The position numbers were made by a program, and so were the translations under genes. Below the pieces are notes generated by a model that was given only the letters and a program-made list of their open reading frames with translations, did not search any database and was not told the origin of the DNA. Below, in pieces: positions 24,501 to 36,738 of a stretch of 64,000 nucleotides of DNA; within the stretch, counting starts at the first letter, position 1, and every line of letters begins with the position of its first letter. Source of the DNA: Pisolithus tinctorius (lineage: Eukaryota > Basidiomycota > Agaricomycetes > Boletales > Pisolithaceae); assembly GCA_024663395.1 (NCBI GenBank), contig JANFAH010000036.1, forward strand, positions 310,001 to 374,000. Direction: 5' to 3'.

Positions 24501-25656
24501 CTTTTATACATGGACCAAGTCAGCTGTCGGTCACTCACCTTCACAATGGCCTTTGCAACATCGTTGATATAGAAGACATTACCAAATGGTGAAACAACCA
24601 TCTTGGTCAGTCACCCACAATTTTCTTGACTTGCTCATGGCGCTGTTTCAGCGCATACAAAGACAGCACACCGTGGGCACCAAGTTTCCTTTGCCCAGTC
24701 GAGGATGGCTTTCTTTTGTGGATCAGAAAAGGGAAGCCTTGGAGAATTGAATAGTATTGCGGTGAGAAAATGCTGTACATAGAAATTATGTTCAGCATTG
24801 AGCTATCAACCATAATAAAGTTGAACGTACAGCTTTTGTTGGCCAAGGATAAGTCAGGCTGTCAGTGGATACCTTGGTTTTCACAGAGTTAGAGTGGGTG
24901 GGTTTGTTGCCTTCATCATCTAGAATGTGAGATTAACAGGCATAAGAAAGTTTCAGCTATGAGCAAATAGACTACTTACCCGGAAGCTCGATACCAAAGT
25001 TAGACTCTGTCTTCATCGAGAAGAATGTCGTCGCATGGGAATTGATTGAGCACAGCAGCTGGGTCGGAAAACAGTGGTTCACCAGAGGCGAGCGCATCTT
25101 GCAGCTCTTGAAATAAATTGCAGGTCCTGTCTATGTTTTGATAGCAGCTGTTGGATATTGCGTTCCATAGCTCGTTCAACAGGACAAGCAGAATGTCATC
25201 TGGCCCTGGATTGGGGGTCGAAGGGGGAAATTTAGATGGTCCAGATGTGGGATCTTCTTCAGCATCAAAGCCTCCCATGTATTGTGATCTGTCAAAACTA
25301 TCAGCATCCATGTCACACGGTTCAGGGCTTGTGTGTGAGGTGCTAGGGAAATCAAATCAAGGAGTGTGATGAGGGGCATGGAAACCTGAAGAGCGATGTG
25401 CAACCACTTGTTTTGTACTTGACATGGCATTGGTGGAGGAGGGAGCTGGCATGACTGTTGATGTGTTTCGAGTTGATGGTACGATAAAGGCCATTTGCAG
25501 CTGGGCAGACCAAGCAGTATACACTTGAGGTACCTCTTTCTGGCACGTACCGAAAGACTGCCTGTAAGTTAGTGACAGAAGATAAGGAGTATGGCTCATT
25601 TCAATGCACTTACTTTTGCCATCAACAAGGTGTGCTATGTTGGAGTTCCTGGGCAT
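21524..25656 (-). CDS. Large DDE-like transposase-family protein of a basidiomycete DNA transposon, multi-exon
   Basis: The ATG at 25654-25656 gives MPRNSNIAHLVDG. The next exons show a zinc-finger-like VYCLVCPAANGLYRTINSKH, then FNSPRLPFSDPQKKAILDWA, FGNVFYINDVAKAIVKV and VRVNGNVYYVDELLQDSSGA. These are followed by VYAIPLVIFMDDVSGNISKQ with WNKHYVIYMSNANLP, then AGDNPMQAEECSQGGLNCNC and FCRTCDVGGTKEH. The last blocks are DMPTEILHTILLGVVKYFWG, CHYKGGLIGKHFKSLAQVMP and RYESFNCVFRLSCIYSS, ending near LTGKYLLNTYSIHNYAFIH and TGA at 21524. Its logic (a short acidic IP-IDD-SGN core, a C-rich FCRTC motif, an LHTILLGVVK block) resembles Tnp2/CACTA-type transposases. The family is very common in Agaricomycetes, but the superfamily call is inference. 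The order of blocks is complete, and the gene may be intact apart from splice uncertainty. Confidence 0.6.
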
Positions 25657-25699
25657 CCTTCACATATATAACAGAGATGAACGTACTTTTGGGTGGGCG

Positions 25700-27010
25700 A
25701 CAGCACCCAGTGCGCACTGTGCAGGATGTGCAGCCCAGTGCAGGACTTTGGCTTGGTGCGGTGACTTGCCAGTGTATTGTTCACATGCGCAATCAGTATC
25801 ATGTGACTGGCAAACTTCTGATTCTTGACAAGTCTTTGAAGCTTCACCACTCACTGCTCATGCCAAAATGACTATGCTGCTCACTGTGAACACAGTGGTT
25901 TATCCTGATGTTGAATATGCCGACACTGAAACCGCATTCCTGCAGCTGCTAATTTTTATGGTCTGCTTTTCTGGACCTGTACCTTGACGTCTCATTCATA
26001 CAGACATTGTGTGTGTTTCTCCCCCATTTTGATTCGTTCTGTGGCACTGATGAACATATATTATTAGCCTATCAAAATCTCTGCATCTATTTCTGAGGAA
26101 TACAAGGGGATTACCTTGCCAGTCATTTGCACAAAGGCATGGAGTGCTCACCAATCTGAGCAATTGACTCATTCTGTTGCTGCGAGTTTCGCCACCATGA
26201 GTTTTTCCCCATCTTCACTGCTCACTACTGACTAATAAATGGCAGTCTTTACACATCATGCCAGGCAGCATCAATCAAGAAGATTCTGCTGGGGATTTCC
26301 CAATCCCATTCTTGCCTCTGGCCTCTACGTTCGACCCCATGGATACCTGTCACTGGGCCACGCTGTCAAAAGACATCGAACGGTGGCTCATGAATGACGT
26401 ATGGACGACATCCGTTCCCCAGTGGGCTTGGGGTCGCGATGCCTTCTGGCTTGCATACATTGCTGCTCATCCGATGTTTCCCATGGAAGTTGGTCTGTGT
26501 GGGATCCAAGGATCCCCATGGAGGGACAGTTCATTGAAGAATGGCTCAATGATGATGGGACAAATGGTAGCGCTGATGGGATGTCTAGCAATGAAACAGC
26601 CGGCACCTGCTATTGTCCAACATCTGGGAATCCTTCAGTAGACACATTGCACTTTTCTATCCTTTCGTCTTGATTCCTGTCAGTTGAGCTTCTGCAATGT
26701 ATGCCGTCTTGTTCTGTCATTCCTTTACACTGCATCTATATATATGGTAGCGACTGTTAACATTCTGCTGTGTTGTATGACTTGTATGCAATACGCTATT
26801 GAATGACTTCTCGGAATTTGTCACACCCAGTCCCATCCACCCTTGGCAGCAGTTTTTGGGCCTTCCCACGGTCTTTAGATATATTTATTGTGTACGCAAT
26901 AATGTACCTAATAGATGCCATCATCAGGGGAGGTTCCAGCCAATTCCAGCAATGGTCGCGAGGCACCCTCCCTGCTGCTAATGGCAAAGATTGACGTTGT
27001 GGGGAAGGTA
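25700..27010. other. Upstream flank of the DDE-like element; weak open frame only
   Basis: No gene that I can support. A plus-strand frame at 26258-26641 (starting MPGSINQEDSAGDFPIPFLP, 127 codons) is open but matches nothing I know. Further short frames look like chance. The region probably contains the 5' end of the 18.7-25.7 kb transposon. Confidence 0.35.
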
Positions 27011-27019
27011 AGCTGAGCG

Positions 27020-27295
27020 TGTTACATCCCTCTATGGAGGTCCACCCGTCTATCGGGCGAGATTTGCTGTGTAGCTAGGCGGGTCCCCGAGTGTTTTCTA
27101 TCCCTCCCAGGAGGATTCCCGAGCCATTTTCCGTCATTCATCTACCTATGTCCCAACCATCTGTCAGAGGCACTAATCAGACTGGGAGGGTTCTCCGAGT
27201 ATTCTATCCCTCCAAGGAGGCTCCTCGAGGCTTTTCCTGGGAGCTCATCTAAGTATATACCGACTATCTGCCAGAGGTACTCCTCCAGTTTTGTT
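27020..27295. repeat. Diverged tandem repeat, unit about 100 bp, with CCTCC/GGAGG hairpins
   Basis: Three related units each contain a small palindrome: CCCTCTATGGAGG near 27027, CCCTCCCAGGAGG near 27105 and CCCTCCAAGGAGG near 27209. The last two units also share CTATCC before it and a later ATCTG(T/C)CAGAGG(C/T)AC. Noncoding. Confidence 0.55.
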
Positions 27296-27299
27296 TCGC

Positions 27300-29480
27300 G
27301 AACTTTATGTTGCTATATCACAACGCATTAATATGTCGTGCATGGAAAGGTGTATTGCATGATGACTAATACACGCATGAGGTAATCTCGAGTCAAGGAA
27401 GAAGAGCGTGAAAATAGAACGTTGGGGTAGATGCGACTCGTAAATAGAAAAAGACATAGATCAAGATACGGACATCAAAATGTTGCCACCCACTAGATGC
27501 AGGATCTTCCACGACATCTGATGGACTACTCACCAGACGACTTTGACGTTGTCATGTCACCAAGATGCGAGGGGGGGGGTACACGTGAGCAGAATTAGGA
27601 TCAGGGAGGGGGGCAGTTCATCCGGGTGGTGCGAGGTCATGGTGAACGTTACCGCCAAAATGGTAACCTGGCCCACGAGCGACAGCGCGCGTGTTGGGCA
27701 CCATAGTTTGGATGCCCTGTGTTGTTGGTGGAGGGGACGTGGGAAGCACCGGGATCTGCGTACGAGCCATGGTAGGCAAGATGGGGCGGGGGATATGCGG
27801 GATGGTAAGGAGCTGCTGGATGGTTTACCACCCTCCGTGTAAGCCAGCGTTGTAATCATACGGTGCACCCAGCATCTGCCATGGTGGCACTCCAGGCCCA
27901 GGGAGCCGATCAACGAAACCATGTTGCTGAGAGGGATGGACAAACGACTCTTGGCGAGATATAGGATGGGGAGCGGGGTAAGGACAGGGCAGATGAACTC
28001 TGCCCACTGTCAGATCGGAGTGCCCACCATGATCGCTTCCCTGGGGACCATCAGCTTCTCCTTTAATTGTGGGCAAACGACCTTCCTTGGCAGCCAAAAG
28101 TCTTGCGACACCGTAGACGGACACTCGCCAGATAATCCCAGCTCATCCAACTTGGAAAACGCCCGTGCTGAAGGTTAAATGGTTCAGGCTCATCACCTGA
28201 ACAGGTTCCACCCTGCACAACGCAGGCCTCGGGCGCTCTGCTTGACTTGTTGTCGGCGGATTGACGTAGATCGCTGGGGGTTCTAAGTGGGATGGCTGTG
28301 GAATCGATGAACCCGATCCAGCGGCGTGTCGCTCGTACAATGGGAGAAGAAGTCCATGTCTGAGGGGGCAGTTGGTCTGTCACCCTGTCCAGTAAAAAGG
28401 TCGGCAGCATCACGAGTATCCGGGCTTCTTGCAGCCGGCATAACCGATTTCAGGGCTAGACAATCGATAGTGATGACTCATTAGTAGTGCACATAATCGA
28501 GGTAATTGTACGCACCTCTAAAACTATTGCCTGTCACTCCAGGAGTATCGTGCGAGCGAGCACTATTGCCACCTACAGTTCCAGGAGCATCAGATAAGTT
28601 GTTGGGAATGCTGTAGGACGTCCCAGAAGTGTCCGGCAAACTGGATATAATGGTGTCAGAAGAGGGTTCAAGCGAGAAGTGACAGGGACGGACAGATTAT
28701 CAGAGTCAGTAGGCGAGATATCGCAATCAACAGAGCCGCCCGGGGTAATAGTAGGGATGATCGCCTTTGGAACGTTGACAGCCTCCTTGTGAGAGTCCCG
28801 AACATCGCATGAAGTACGTTCCTTTGCGGAACTGGGAATGTCAGTATGACGAGCAGAGTCGGGAATGATTGGAGGGGCGAGCGCCCGTGCAGTCTGAACG
28901 ACTCCTTGCAGCATCCAGTGGAACATCAGATCGAGTACCTCTCCCACAGAAGCATCCTCTTCCATGAAATATATGTCGGTGAAGAAGGAATGCGACGGCG
29001 GCCTTGCTACTGGTCATAGGAGCCGACGAGCCTTTGAACCTTACGTCTTGCTCCGTTTAGATAGGCCCTTGCTACGCAAAGGTGAGACATTCCTTTTCTG
29101 CTTTGGATCGCCCACTTCACGCCCTTGACTTTACGCTTACGTGACAATGGTTCTTGCGCATAGTCAGAGTCACTGTCCTCAGCACCATTCCTTTCGACCT
29201 CACCATCGTCTATATCCATCTCACTGTCCTGGACACCTCGGATTGTTGATCGGGCAGGTAGTCATCGCTGGGCGACTCGCTTTCAGAAATCAAGCTATTG
29301 TCGAGATGACAAGTTCGGAAGTCGTTGTGATGTGTTTTTGACTTGGAAGACCATTGAGGATGCAATACACCCACGAGCTGCATCCCAGAGGTGATGGTGG
29401 AAGTACCAGGCTTGGCCGCAGGAACCTCTTCGACGCTGTCAGAAGCGTTGATGGCGGCCAGTTTCCCTTCTCGACATCAC
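27300..29480. other. Unresolved stretch with basic/acidic low-complexity minus-strand frames
   Basis: Several minus-strand frames (28573-28965 with 130 codons; 29007-29219, containing LSRKRKVKGVKWAIQSRKG and an acidic SDSDYAQ run) are compatible with the disordered, lysine-rich tail of the accessory gene upstream at 29.5-31.1 kb. I could not join them with confidence and recognise no domain. Confidence 0.3.
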
Positions 29481-29489
29481 CTCCGGCAG

Positions 29490-31063
29490 GTGCGGCCTTC
29501 TTCAGCTTAGTCTTCTTGATGTGAGTGGCAGATCATCGAGGAGTCGAGCCGGTCTGAGGTGGTCAACTGCGAGACTACAGAAGATCCGCTTTCCCCTTGG
29601 CAGTTTCGAGTCAAATGATGGCGGGGCGCTGATGATAACTGGACTCTTGGATGTGAGCAGATTTGCTATAGCTGCATTAGTACTCATCAACCATAAAAAA
29701 ACGGAGGACATACTTTTGTTTTTGGGGTCGTGCCGGATGCAGAGTTTGCTTTCGCTAGTGTCCACAAGCGCAGCAACGAGCTTAGAACAGTCTGTGCATG
29801 TGAGGTCCGAGATCCCTTTCCCAGACACTTTGCGGCATTCCTCACCTGGGAAGATAACATCTGCTGGCCAGTTATACATGACAAGTGCGCTGCCTGCCAG
29901 CTGATTCGGGAGAGACTTCCAGGGAAATAGCTTTTGGGACGCCCATTTGAATCCAAAGTTTTCTTTAAGAATCGTTAGATGACTAGGAAAGCTAATATTG
30001 GAAGGACGCACCGATAAGCTTTCTAAGATGTTGTTTGACTTGATCATGATCAGGTCTCGCTATTTTCGATAATCTCGACTTCGTCGTCAGACTGATCTTT
30101 CTTGACATTGACAGCGCATTGTTTCCCTTTTCCTCCGCAAGCGACTACCTCCTTAGCTTCTTCGTGCGGTCTTCGAAGACTTCGGCCAAACTATCAAGAG
30201 ACACCTTGTTGCTAAATAAAAGATATGAGACGTGAATCACTAACACCAACACTACTTACTATATATGTGCCTTGAAATGCCCGATGATTTCATCGGTATC
30301 CACACGACAACGAGAACGAAAGAACTATAAATGAATATTGAGTACATGGTATTGAAACACATCACGCAGTGACTTACTCCTTCAGCACCTGCTGTAGTGA
30401 AGGCGTGGGCAAGTCCAACATCTTGGTTTACAATCTTCCCAGCCAACACACACGCCTTCGATCCCATGCACTTTTGAGAGCCCGGCGAACTATAAAAGAA
30501 AGCATTCAGCACGTACTATAAGTAAGATGCCTAGGAAACACCTACGATGTGATCTAGATTCTTCACGGACTTGTTGAAAAGTTGCTGATGCTGAGCGACT
30601 GTTCCACCTAAATCTTGCAGTTCTTCTGACTCCTTCCATGTTTCCAGGATGTCGATATAGTTTTCTGAGTATACTTCTTTGAAACGCGTAACACTGTTTC
30701 CTAATATCTACGGAGGGGCTCCCTTCGATTGTGTGGTCGCCCTGAGGGAGCCGGGCAAGTTCGATTCTGAGTTCTTTGCAAAATACACCGAGTACACGTT
30801 CCAAAGATTTTGCGTTTCGAGCGAGAATATTGGCGATTGTAGCGGTCCTTGACTTGTTGCCATGGCATTCCTCGACTTTCCCCGAGCTTGCTGAATATTT
30901 CGTTGACCTGCCGAAAGCCCTCATTGAATTCATCTACAGTGGCGGCCGGCAACCTCCCACGAGTATATAGACCGTTGTTGCCATCCCCATAGTGCCCATC
31001 AGTCTCAACACTGAGCGTGTTTTCTTGAGAGGGTAGAGGTGACGGCTGATTGTGTCCTTGCAA
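29490..31063 (-). pseudogene. Transposon-associated accessory gene (family B), frame-broken
   Basis: A repeated basidiomycete family of unknown function. Blocks in order: RLPAATVDEFNEGFRQVNEI with SRGMPWQQVKDRYNRQ, then NLWNVYSVYFAKNSES, RFKEVYSENYIDILETWKES, KACVLAGKIVNQDVGLAHAF with TTAGAEG, FFRSRCRVDTDEIIGHFKAH and finally KLFPWKSLPNQLAGSALVMY with NWPADVIFPGEE and KGISDLT. Between the second and third blocks (near 30.82 kb) the frame must shift without a plausible intron. A TAG follows at about 30.71 kb in the frame that then continues. The gene is therefore degenerate here. Its neighbours are transposons, and it probably belongs to one. The N-terminal extension holds the 57-bp minisatellite region upstream. 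Confidence 0.55.
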
Positions 31064-31340
31064 AGGACTGGAAGCGGCGCAACAAGGAGTGGGTTGACTC
31101 TGGACAAGTAATCGATGATGTATCAGAAGGTGGAACGATCTTGGAAGTCTGACAATATTAAATGATTAGATGATTGTCTGGGGATGACGAGTACTTACAT
31201 TGTTGAAGGTAACGAAACTCTCTGTAGGCTCAAAGCCCAACCTATCCAGAGCCGAAGATGGAGCCAAACCATGGGTGCGAGTCAGCACTGATGTAGAATG
31301 TGGCTTGTGAACTATGGGCACTGATAAACCAGGAAGTCAT

Positions 31341-31568
31341 TTGGACGACACTGCCGCAGAATTGAGAGGGGGTACAGAAGGTCGGCAGGGAGGCAGCTTG
31401 GATGGCACTGCCGCAGTATTGAGAAGGGGGGGAGAGGGTCTGCGGGGAGGGGTCTTGGATGGTGCTGCCGCAGTATTGAGAGGGGGGGGAGAGGGTCCAC
31501 TGGGAGGGGTCTTGGATGGCGCTGCCGGGGTATTGAGAGGGGGGCAGAGGGTCCAGGCCCAGGACGTG
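31341..31568. repeat. 57-bp minisatellite, four units
   Basis: TTGGA(T/C)G(G/A)...CTGCCG recurs at 31341, 31398, 31455 and 31512, exactly 57 bp apart. Units two and three differ at only a few positions, while the outer copies are more diverged. On the minus strand one open frame reads 19-residue repeats of the type PPSQYCGS(T/A)IQDPSP. The unit length is a multiple of three, so copy changes would keep the frame. Confidence 0.85.
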
Positions 31569-31569
31569 G

Positions 31570-32783
31570 TGTGTCGTCGCCTTCAGCAACTAGATTGATA
31601 TAAATAGTGGAAGCGTCCTTCAAAAGCAGTAAATGACTCACTGGCAGCTGTACCAAGGGAGATGTCTGACCGAACCGTCGGGGTAGGCTGGATAATGGGT
31701 TCTGACAGGAAAGGATCGATATCGTCGTCAGCATCTCAGGAACCCCCCATTGGAGACATTGGGGGTTCGACTGGGGGCAAATGACCTCGGCGGAGTGACG
31801 CCTCATGAACTAGACCGGTGTCTCAAGTGGTTGCCTTGATTTTCTGGTGGAGACATGTTGGAGTCACCACCGGGGCTGGTGATGGATTGCGGCGACCACC
31901 CCCAACCTGGACGATGACAAAATCATCCTGTGTGCTTGTAGACTGTCCTGGATATGCCGGGAGAGTGTCCGGGCATGTCGATGCAGGTCGTGAGGAACTA
32001 CCCAGAGGGTCGAGCACTCCTGACTCGCTAGAACCTCACATTTTTTTCTGAACGACATCAGATAGTGTGAGATATGGGATAGATAGTACAAACCAAAGTC
32101 GCAAAAATTTCCAGTTGCGCAGAGATTGGTGAATGGAGGAAAAGTACAACCAGGACTGGTGCACTGTCTTTATGCAAGATGAGCATTGCAGCAGATCTAG
32201 TGAGGATCGCAATGGGCATCTCAAGAGTAAGGCAGTCGGAAGCTTTCAAAGAAGGAGAAAGGACATAATAATTCCAAGCCGAGGAGTTGTCTCAAGATGG
32301 TGATGGCGAACTTCGAACGGAGAGGTTGGAGAGGGTGCGGAGAGGCTCTAGGTAAGAATGTGAGAGCGTTTGCTGTGATTTTTTCCCCGGATTGCAAAAT
32401 ATCCTGAACCCTTCTACTCGATTTTTGGGCAGAATGACCATAGCAGTGGTCATTGCAGGTCATCTACGAATAGTGATCAGTAGTGGTAAGGCGCTGAGGA
32501 TGGACTCGGAGTGCGACTTGGAATGCTGAGGAAACGTGTCAAACCGGTGTGCAATAACAGTAGCCAATCACAATCTGAATAGCCTTCCTACTGAAAGGAA
32601 AACATAGCTAGAACACCACCGAATGTGTTTTCGCAGGCAGAAAGAGTCGGAAATGTTGCACTACTTCCCCCCCCAACGAACGTCACCACAATTCATACGT
32701 GTTATGCTACAATTTTATCCTAACTGTGACCGTCTGATACTTGGCAGCAAGTGTGTAGTACTCTGGTTTTGTACTTTACCGAC
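31570..32783. other. Spacer, no supportable gene
   Basis: About 1.2 kb with only short overlapping open frames on both strands. It may contain the end of the KDZ-bearing element and the promoter of the plus-strand gene that starts at 32784. Confidence 0.4.
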
Positions 32784-33598
32784 ATGTCACAACTGACTCA
32801 AGTTAGCCAATTGTCCCTTACTGAACTTCGCAGTTATATGGGACACACCGCTAAATACTTCACTCTACACGAAAGACAGGCCGCTGAATGCAGACAGAAG
32901 GCCATCTATGCATTGACAAAGTAATTATTCCTGTGTTTCTACAGCTCAGTCCTCAATTACAACACATTTCAGAGGCAAAGAACTACGACCTGCTCAGAAT
33001 CACCGTGCATACCACAAGCATGCTGGATGGCATCTCAGTAAAGATGCTCTCCATTCGATGATTCCATCTGTGTCAAGTATCATCCATCCCGGTGTCATTT
33101 CCTCCGTCCCATCCCTTCCGCCAGCTCTTATCGCCTATGCAACAATACCTCTACCTATGTCACCCCTATTTCTGGAAGCCGCTGAGAGCGCTGATGCTTT
33201 GGATGAATCAGATCTACTTAAGTGGGAAAGAGAGCCTCCGTATACGTACGCCAAGCCAGACCCAACACCGGAAGAACAAAGGTTTACACGCAATCTGGTG
33301 GATGTCATGCTCGGGCGACATGCAAGGGCTGTTAGGAGAAGCAGATACTCATCGAGCGAAACATCTTGAAAACGGAGACCATCAGCAGGTGTTCACTGAA
33401 CTGATGGGCAATATCGCAGAGAAGTTAGTGCGATGGTCGGCCATATATGATACTATTGGGGGTCCTGGCATGTCAGACAACCGCAACATTCGAATGGCAG
33501 CATGTTGGCTGCAGTGGCAAGCTCAGGATATCTACCATATTACACAAGAAGCGTTGGAATTGGAAAACGGCAGGGATCGTCATGCAGGTAGTTCATAG
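32784..33598 (+). CDS. KDZ-element accessory gene (family D), possibly frameshifted
   Basis: The ATG at 32784 gives MSQLTQVSQLSLTELRSYMG and ERQAAECRQKAIYALTK. After a short intron (GTAATT...TTTCAG) come GKELRPAQNHRAYHKHAGWH with LSKDALHSMIPSVSSI, a proline-rich stretch, and finally ENGDHQQVFTELMGNIAEKL with YDTIGGPGMSDNRN, CWLQWQAQDIYHITQEALEL and TAG at 33596. Between about 33310 and 33370 the reading frame changes, so there is either a small indel or an unusual intron. I recall similar proteins lying beside KDZ transposases; no function is known. Its stop codon directly abuts the stop of the convergent KDZ gene. Confidence 0.5.
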
Positions 33599-36500
33599 TT
33601 ACACTGGTATGCGAAGTATAAGACGTTGGAGATAACGACGAAAATCGTGCATATCCGCCTCGCGCAAGTTCGTAACGTCGCAGCCTCGCAGAACCGCTGC
33701 GACCTGAGCCAAAACCCAAAGTCCACAGTCGTACCCATTTGATTGCAGAGGGCCGAGCTAGTAATTTGATAAGGGAGCCATTTTCGCATGTATTTTTAGT
33801 ACTTACTGCAATCGGGTGCGCAGACCAGCTTCCAAAATCTCTCCGAGGAATTCCGAGCCTCTTCGAGGCTATGAGGGACAGGCGAGTGACAAGATGGGCG
33901 ATATCCTGTGAATCGTCAGTAAGAATGCTAGACAGACATGACGGAATACCTTGATGTCACGTTTCCAAGGTTTTTGTTCTGCGAGACTGTCAAAAAGGAG
34001 TATTTGTTTTGAAGTAAACTTGACAATGCAAACAACCCAATGGCCGGCTGGGGATGGTCGATGGATGGGGAGTATCCAGATGGGTTTCTCCCAATAACAC
34101 GTTCGTGAGGTGTTGCGCCACAAAATGTTGTCTTCAGCGTGGTATCGAATGCGGGGGAGATCGTGAGTCGACAGTATCATGCACCGTGCGGCGTTCAAAG
34201 ACAGAAATTCTGAGTAGAGTAGTGCAGCACAGCCGTTGATACAGCTATCATTGAGCAAACCGGTGGGGGAAGCGAGCCGCTCATAGTCGTCCAGCTCAAA
34301 GATGTACCGAGGAAAACCATCCTGTGATTGTTGGATGCGCCTTGCATAAACGCTGTGGACGAGAGGCAGGTCGTTGTGGACATTGATCGTATCAACCACG
34401 GGGATCTGTGTAGCAAATTAATCAGGACTTGTGCGCTCGAATGGAACTTACGAAGGGAATTTCCCAAACAAGATTCACGTTATGAGTCTTCTGATCCTCA
34501 TCATCGTTGGACAAACCGTCTTCATTGGCATTGGATGGTACATCTTCGAGAATGTCTGTGAACGCAGTCTGATCGGGGTCCAAAATGTGTTCTCCTGCAT
34601 CAACGTCAGTCAGTGGTAACGTGGAGTCTGCCTCGCTAAGGCCATCCGCAGATACATCACATCGAATAGGCGGCAGCCATCGCAGCTCAAGAGGGGCAGG
34701 GGTACCAGCGAGGGAAGTAGAAATAGCCTGGGCGCTGCAGGCTTGACTCGCATAACGAACCGTGGAGGCCAATGGCGTGGGCCACCTTTCCTGCATCTTG
34801 GCCAGTGATTCGCAATGTTGTTGAAGAACCAAAGAGTACATAGAATCTTAAAGATCTTTAGATCCTGAATATAATCAGCGGTACCTTGACTTACTTTCTG
34901 GCTGCCAAATTGCAAGCTCGACGGCACACAGCTCGCTGCCAAACCATCAGCACATGTTGTTGGCCTCCATGCCAAGGCAGCGTTGTTCTTCGAGACAGCA
35001 GTCGGTCTTCAGGACTGCTCTAATGCCCTCTCTCATGTCAGAGTCTTGCAACCACCGTGGGATTTCTCCAATAGAGGGAGTGATCCAAACGTCTTCGAAG
35101 AGGGATTGATCATTACGTAGTTCAGCTAATTTTGTTGGGAGTGGCGAAGGAAGGGGGATGCCGGATGAGGCATCATATAGTTTTGCGAGACATTCACAAT
35201 ACATGTTGAATTTTCAGATGGCCGACATGAGCGCGGGCTGACACTTTGCAATTGCTTTGCGAGTCTGCTGGTGGAGCTTCGTACCTAGAAAGAAATGATC
35301 AGCATTGCGACACCGAGTCGAAGGTTCAGCGATACTACCCAAGGCTTTCTGCTTTCCCCCTACTGCGTGATCGAGTTTGTCCCACTCAAAAAAGCTCCCA
35401 ATTGCCCGTTTCCAGATGTTGATCTTCAAATCGTGAGCCAAAAGAAGCATCCGAACGAACTCCATGTCAACGCCGTTGAGCTCGGGAAACTTGTCATGGA
35501 TGTTGAGGGACACATATAGTAGGTCCACCTTGTTTAAAAGACGATCATGGCTGCGCTCCAAACTCTCCAGAGCTGTGAGGGTATCCTCTGTTGCATCCTT
35601 CTCAATGATTGTGTGTGCAGCTTGAAGTGCTCGGTCAGCAACCTCTAAGTCAGCCTGCAACACGAGTACAGTATCCAATTCTTTTTTCAATCGAGCCGGC
35701 GCATCTAAAGGCGAAGAATGAATGACGCAGTCTAGTAGATGCGGAAATACTTACGAGCCCATATGGAAAGCTGAGCGCTACATTGGCTAGCCCACTCGTT
35801 CCGCAATTCCGGGATATCAATTCTGCAATCACCAAGAATCTGATGCGCTTCGCTACCTTGTTCGGCAATTCCTTTCCTCAGTCGGCATTGAATCCAGTCA
35901 CCAAGATCGTTTCGCATCTCCAGCCCTATTGCAGCAGCATGACGATCGATAAGCCAGATACGGCACTGGCGCTAATCGAACGCTTTTTCAGTTCTGGGTA
36001 AACTAGAGTAATAAAATGAACTTGCCGATGATGCTCGCTCAACACCAATGAGCTTGGTGAAACAGGACCAGAGGCGTTCAGTGCCCTCTCCATCAGAAAG
36101 ACCAAGTCCTGTAGTAATGCAGGGGTTATAAACGAGCTGGCACGCCCATTCATGGCCATAGGCGTGCATTGCAGTTGTTGCAAAGCGGATGCGACAAACA
36201 ATTTCATTATCAAGGATTTCAAACTGCAGGAAGTCAGTACTAGTGTATGGGGATGAGATTTGTAAATACCTTGTCTAAAGAACATGCGAGAACGCAACCA
36301 ATATCGTACAATGCAATGACAGTTGCAGCGGCTGGCAAGTGGGAGAAGAGGTGTTTGAGAAGGGCGACGCTATACTTCTGTTGCTCACCAGGCGTGTCGA
36401 TATTTGCAAAGAAGAGAGGGATGTCGTGACGGCATATCAACGCCATAATTCCAGTGTCGTCGAAGCAGTCCATTGCGGCCTTCTGCTTGTTGCCGTCAGC

Positions 36501-36738
36501 TGCTTCGTATGACACTTCACATTGATCGATTGCTTCGTCAGGAACTTCGACATGCCGTTGTCTCGGTGGCCGCTTATGCACTCATTCGATCCGGCATCCA
36601 ACATTGTCGACTTGAACCTTGGGAATGAAATATGCGGGGTCATAAAATGCAGGACAACTACCGGCTGAGCACCGATGACAATGGTGAAAGTTCCCATCGA
36701 GTGCTATATGAATATCACCACCGTTGCTCAGCAGCTGT

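Noticed and set aside
20000..26000. Helitron
   Set aside because: No Rep or helicase motifs were seen; the conserved blocks fit a DDE-like transposase family instead.
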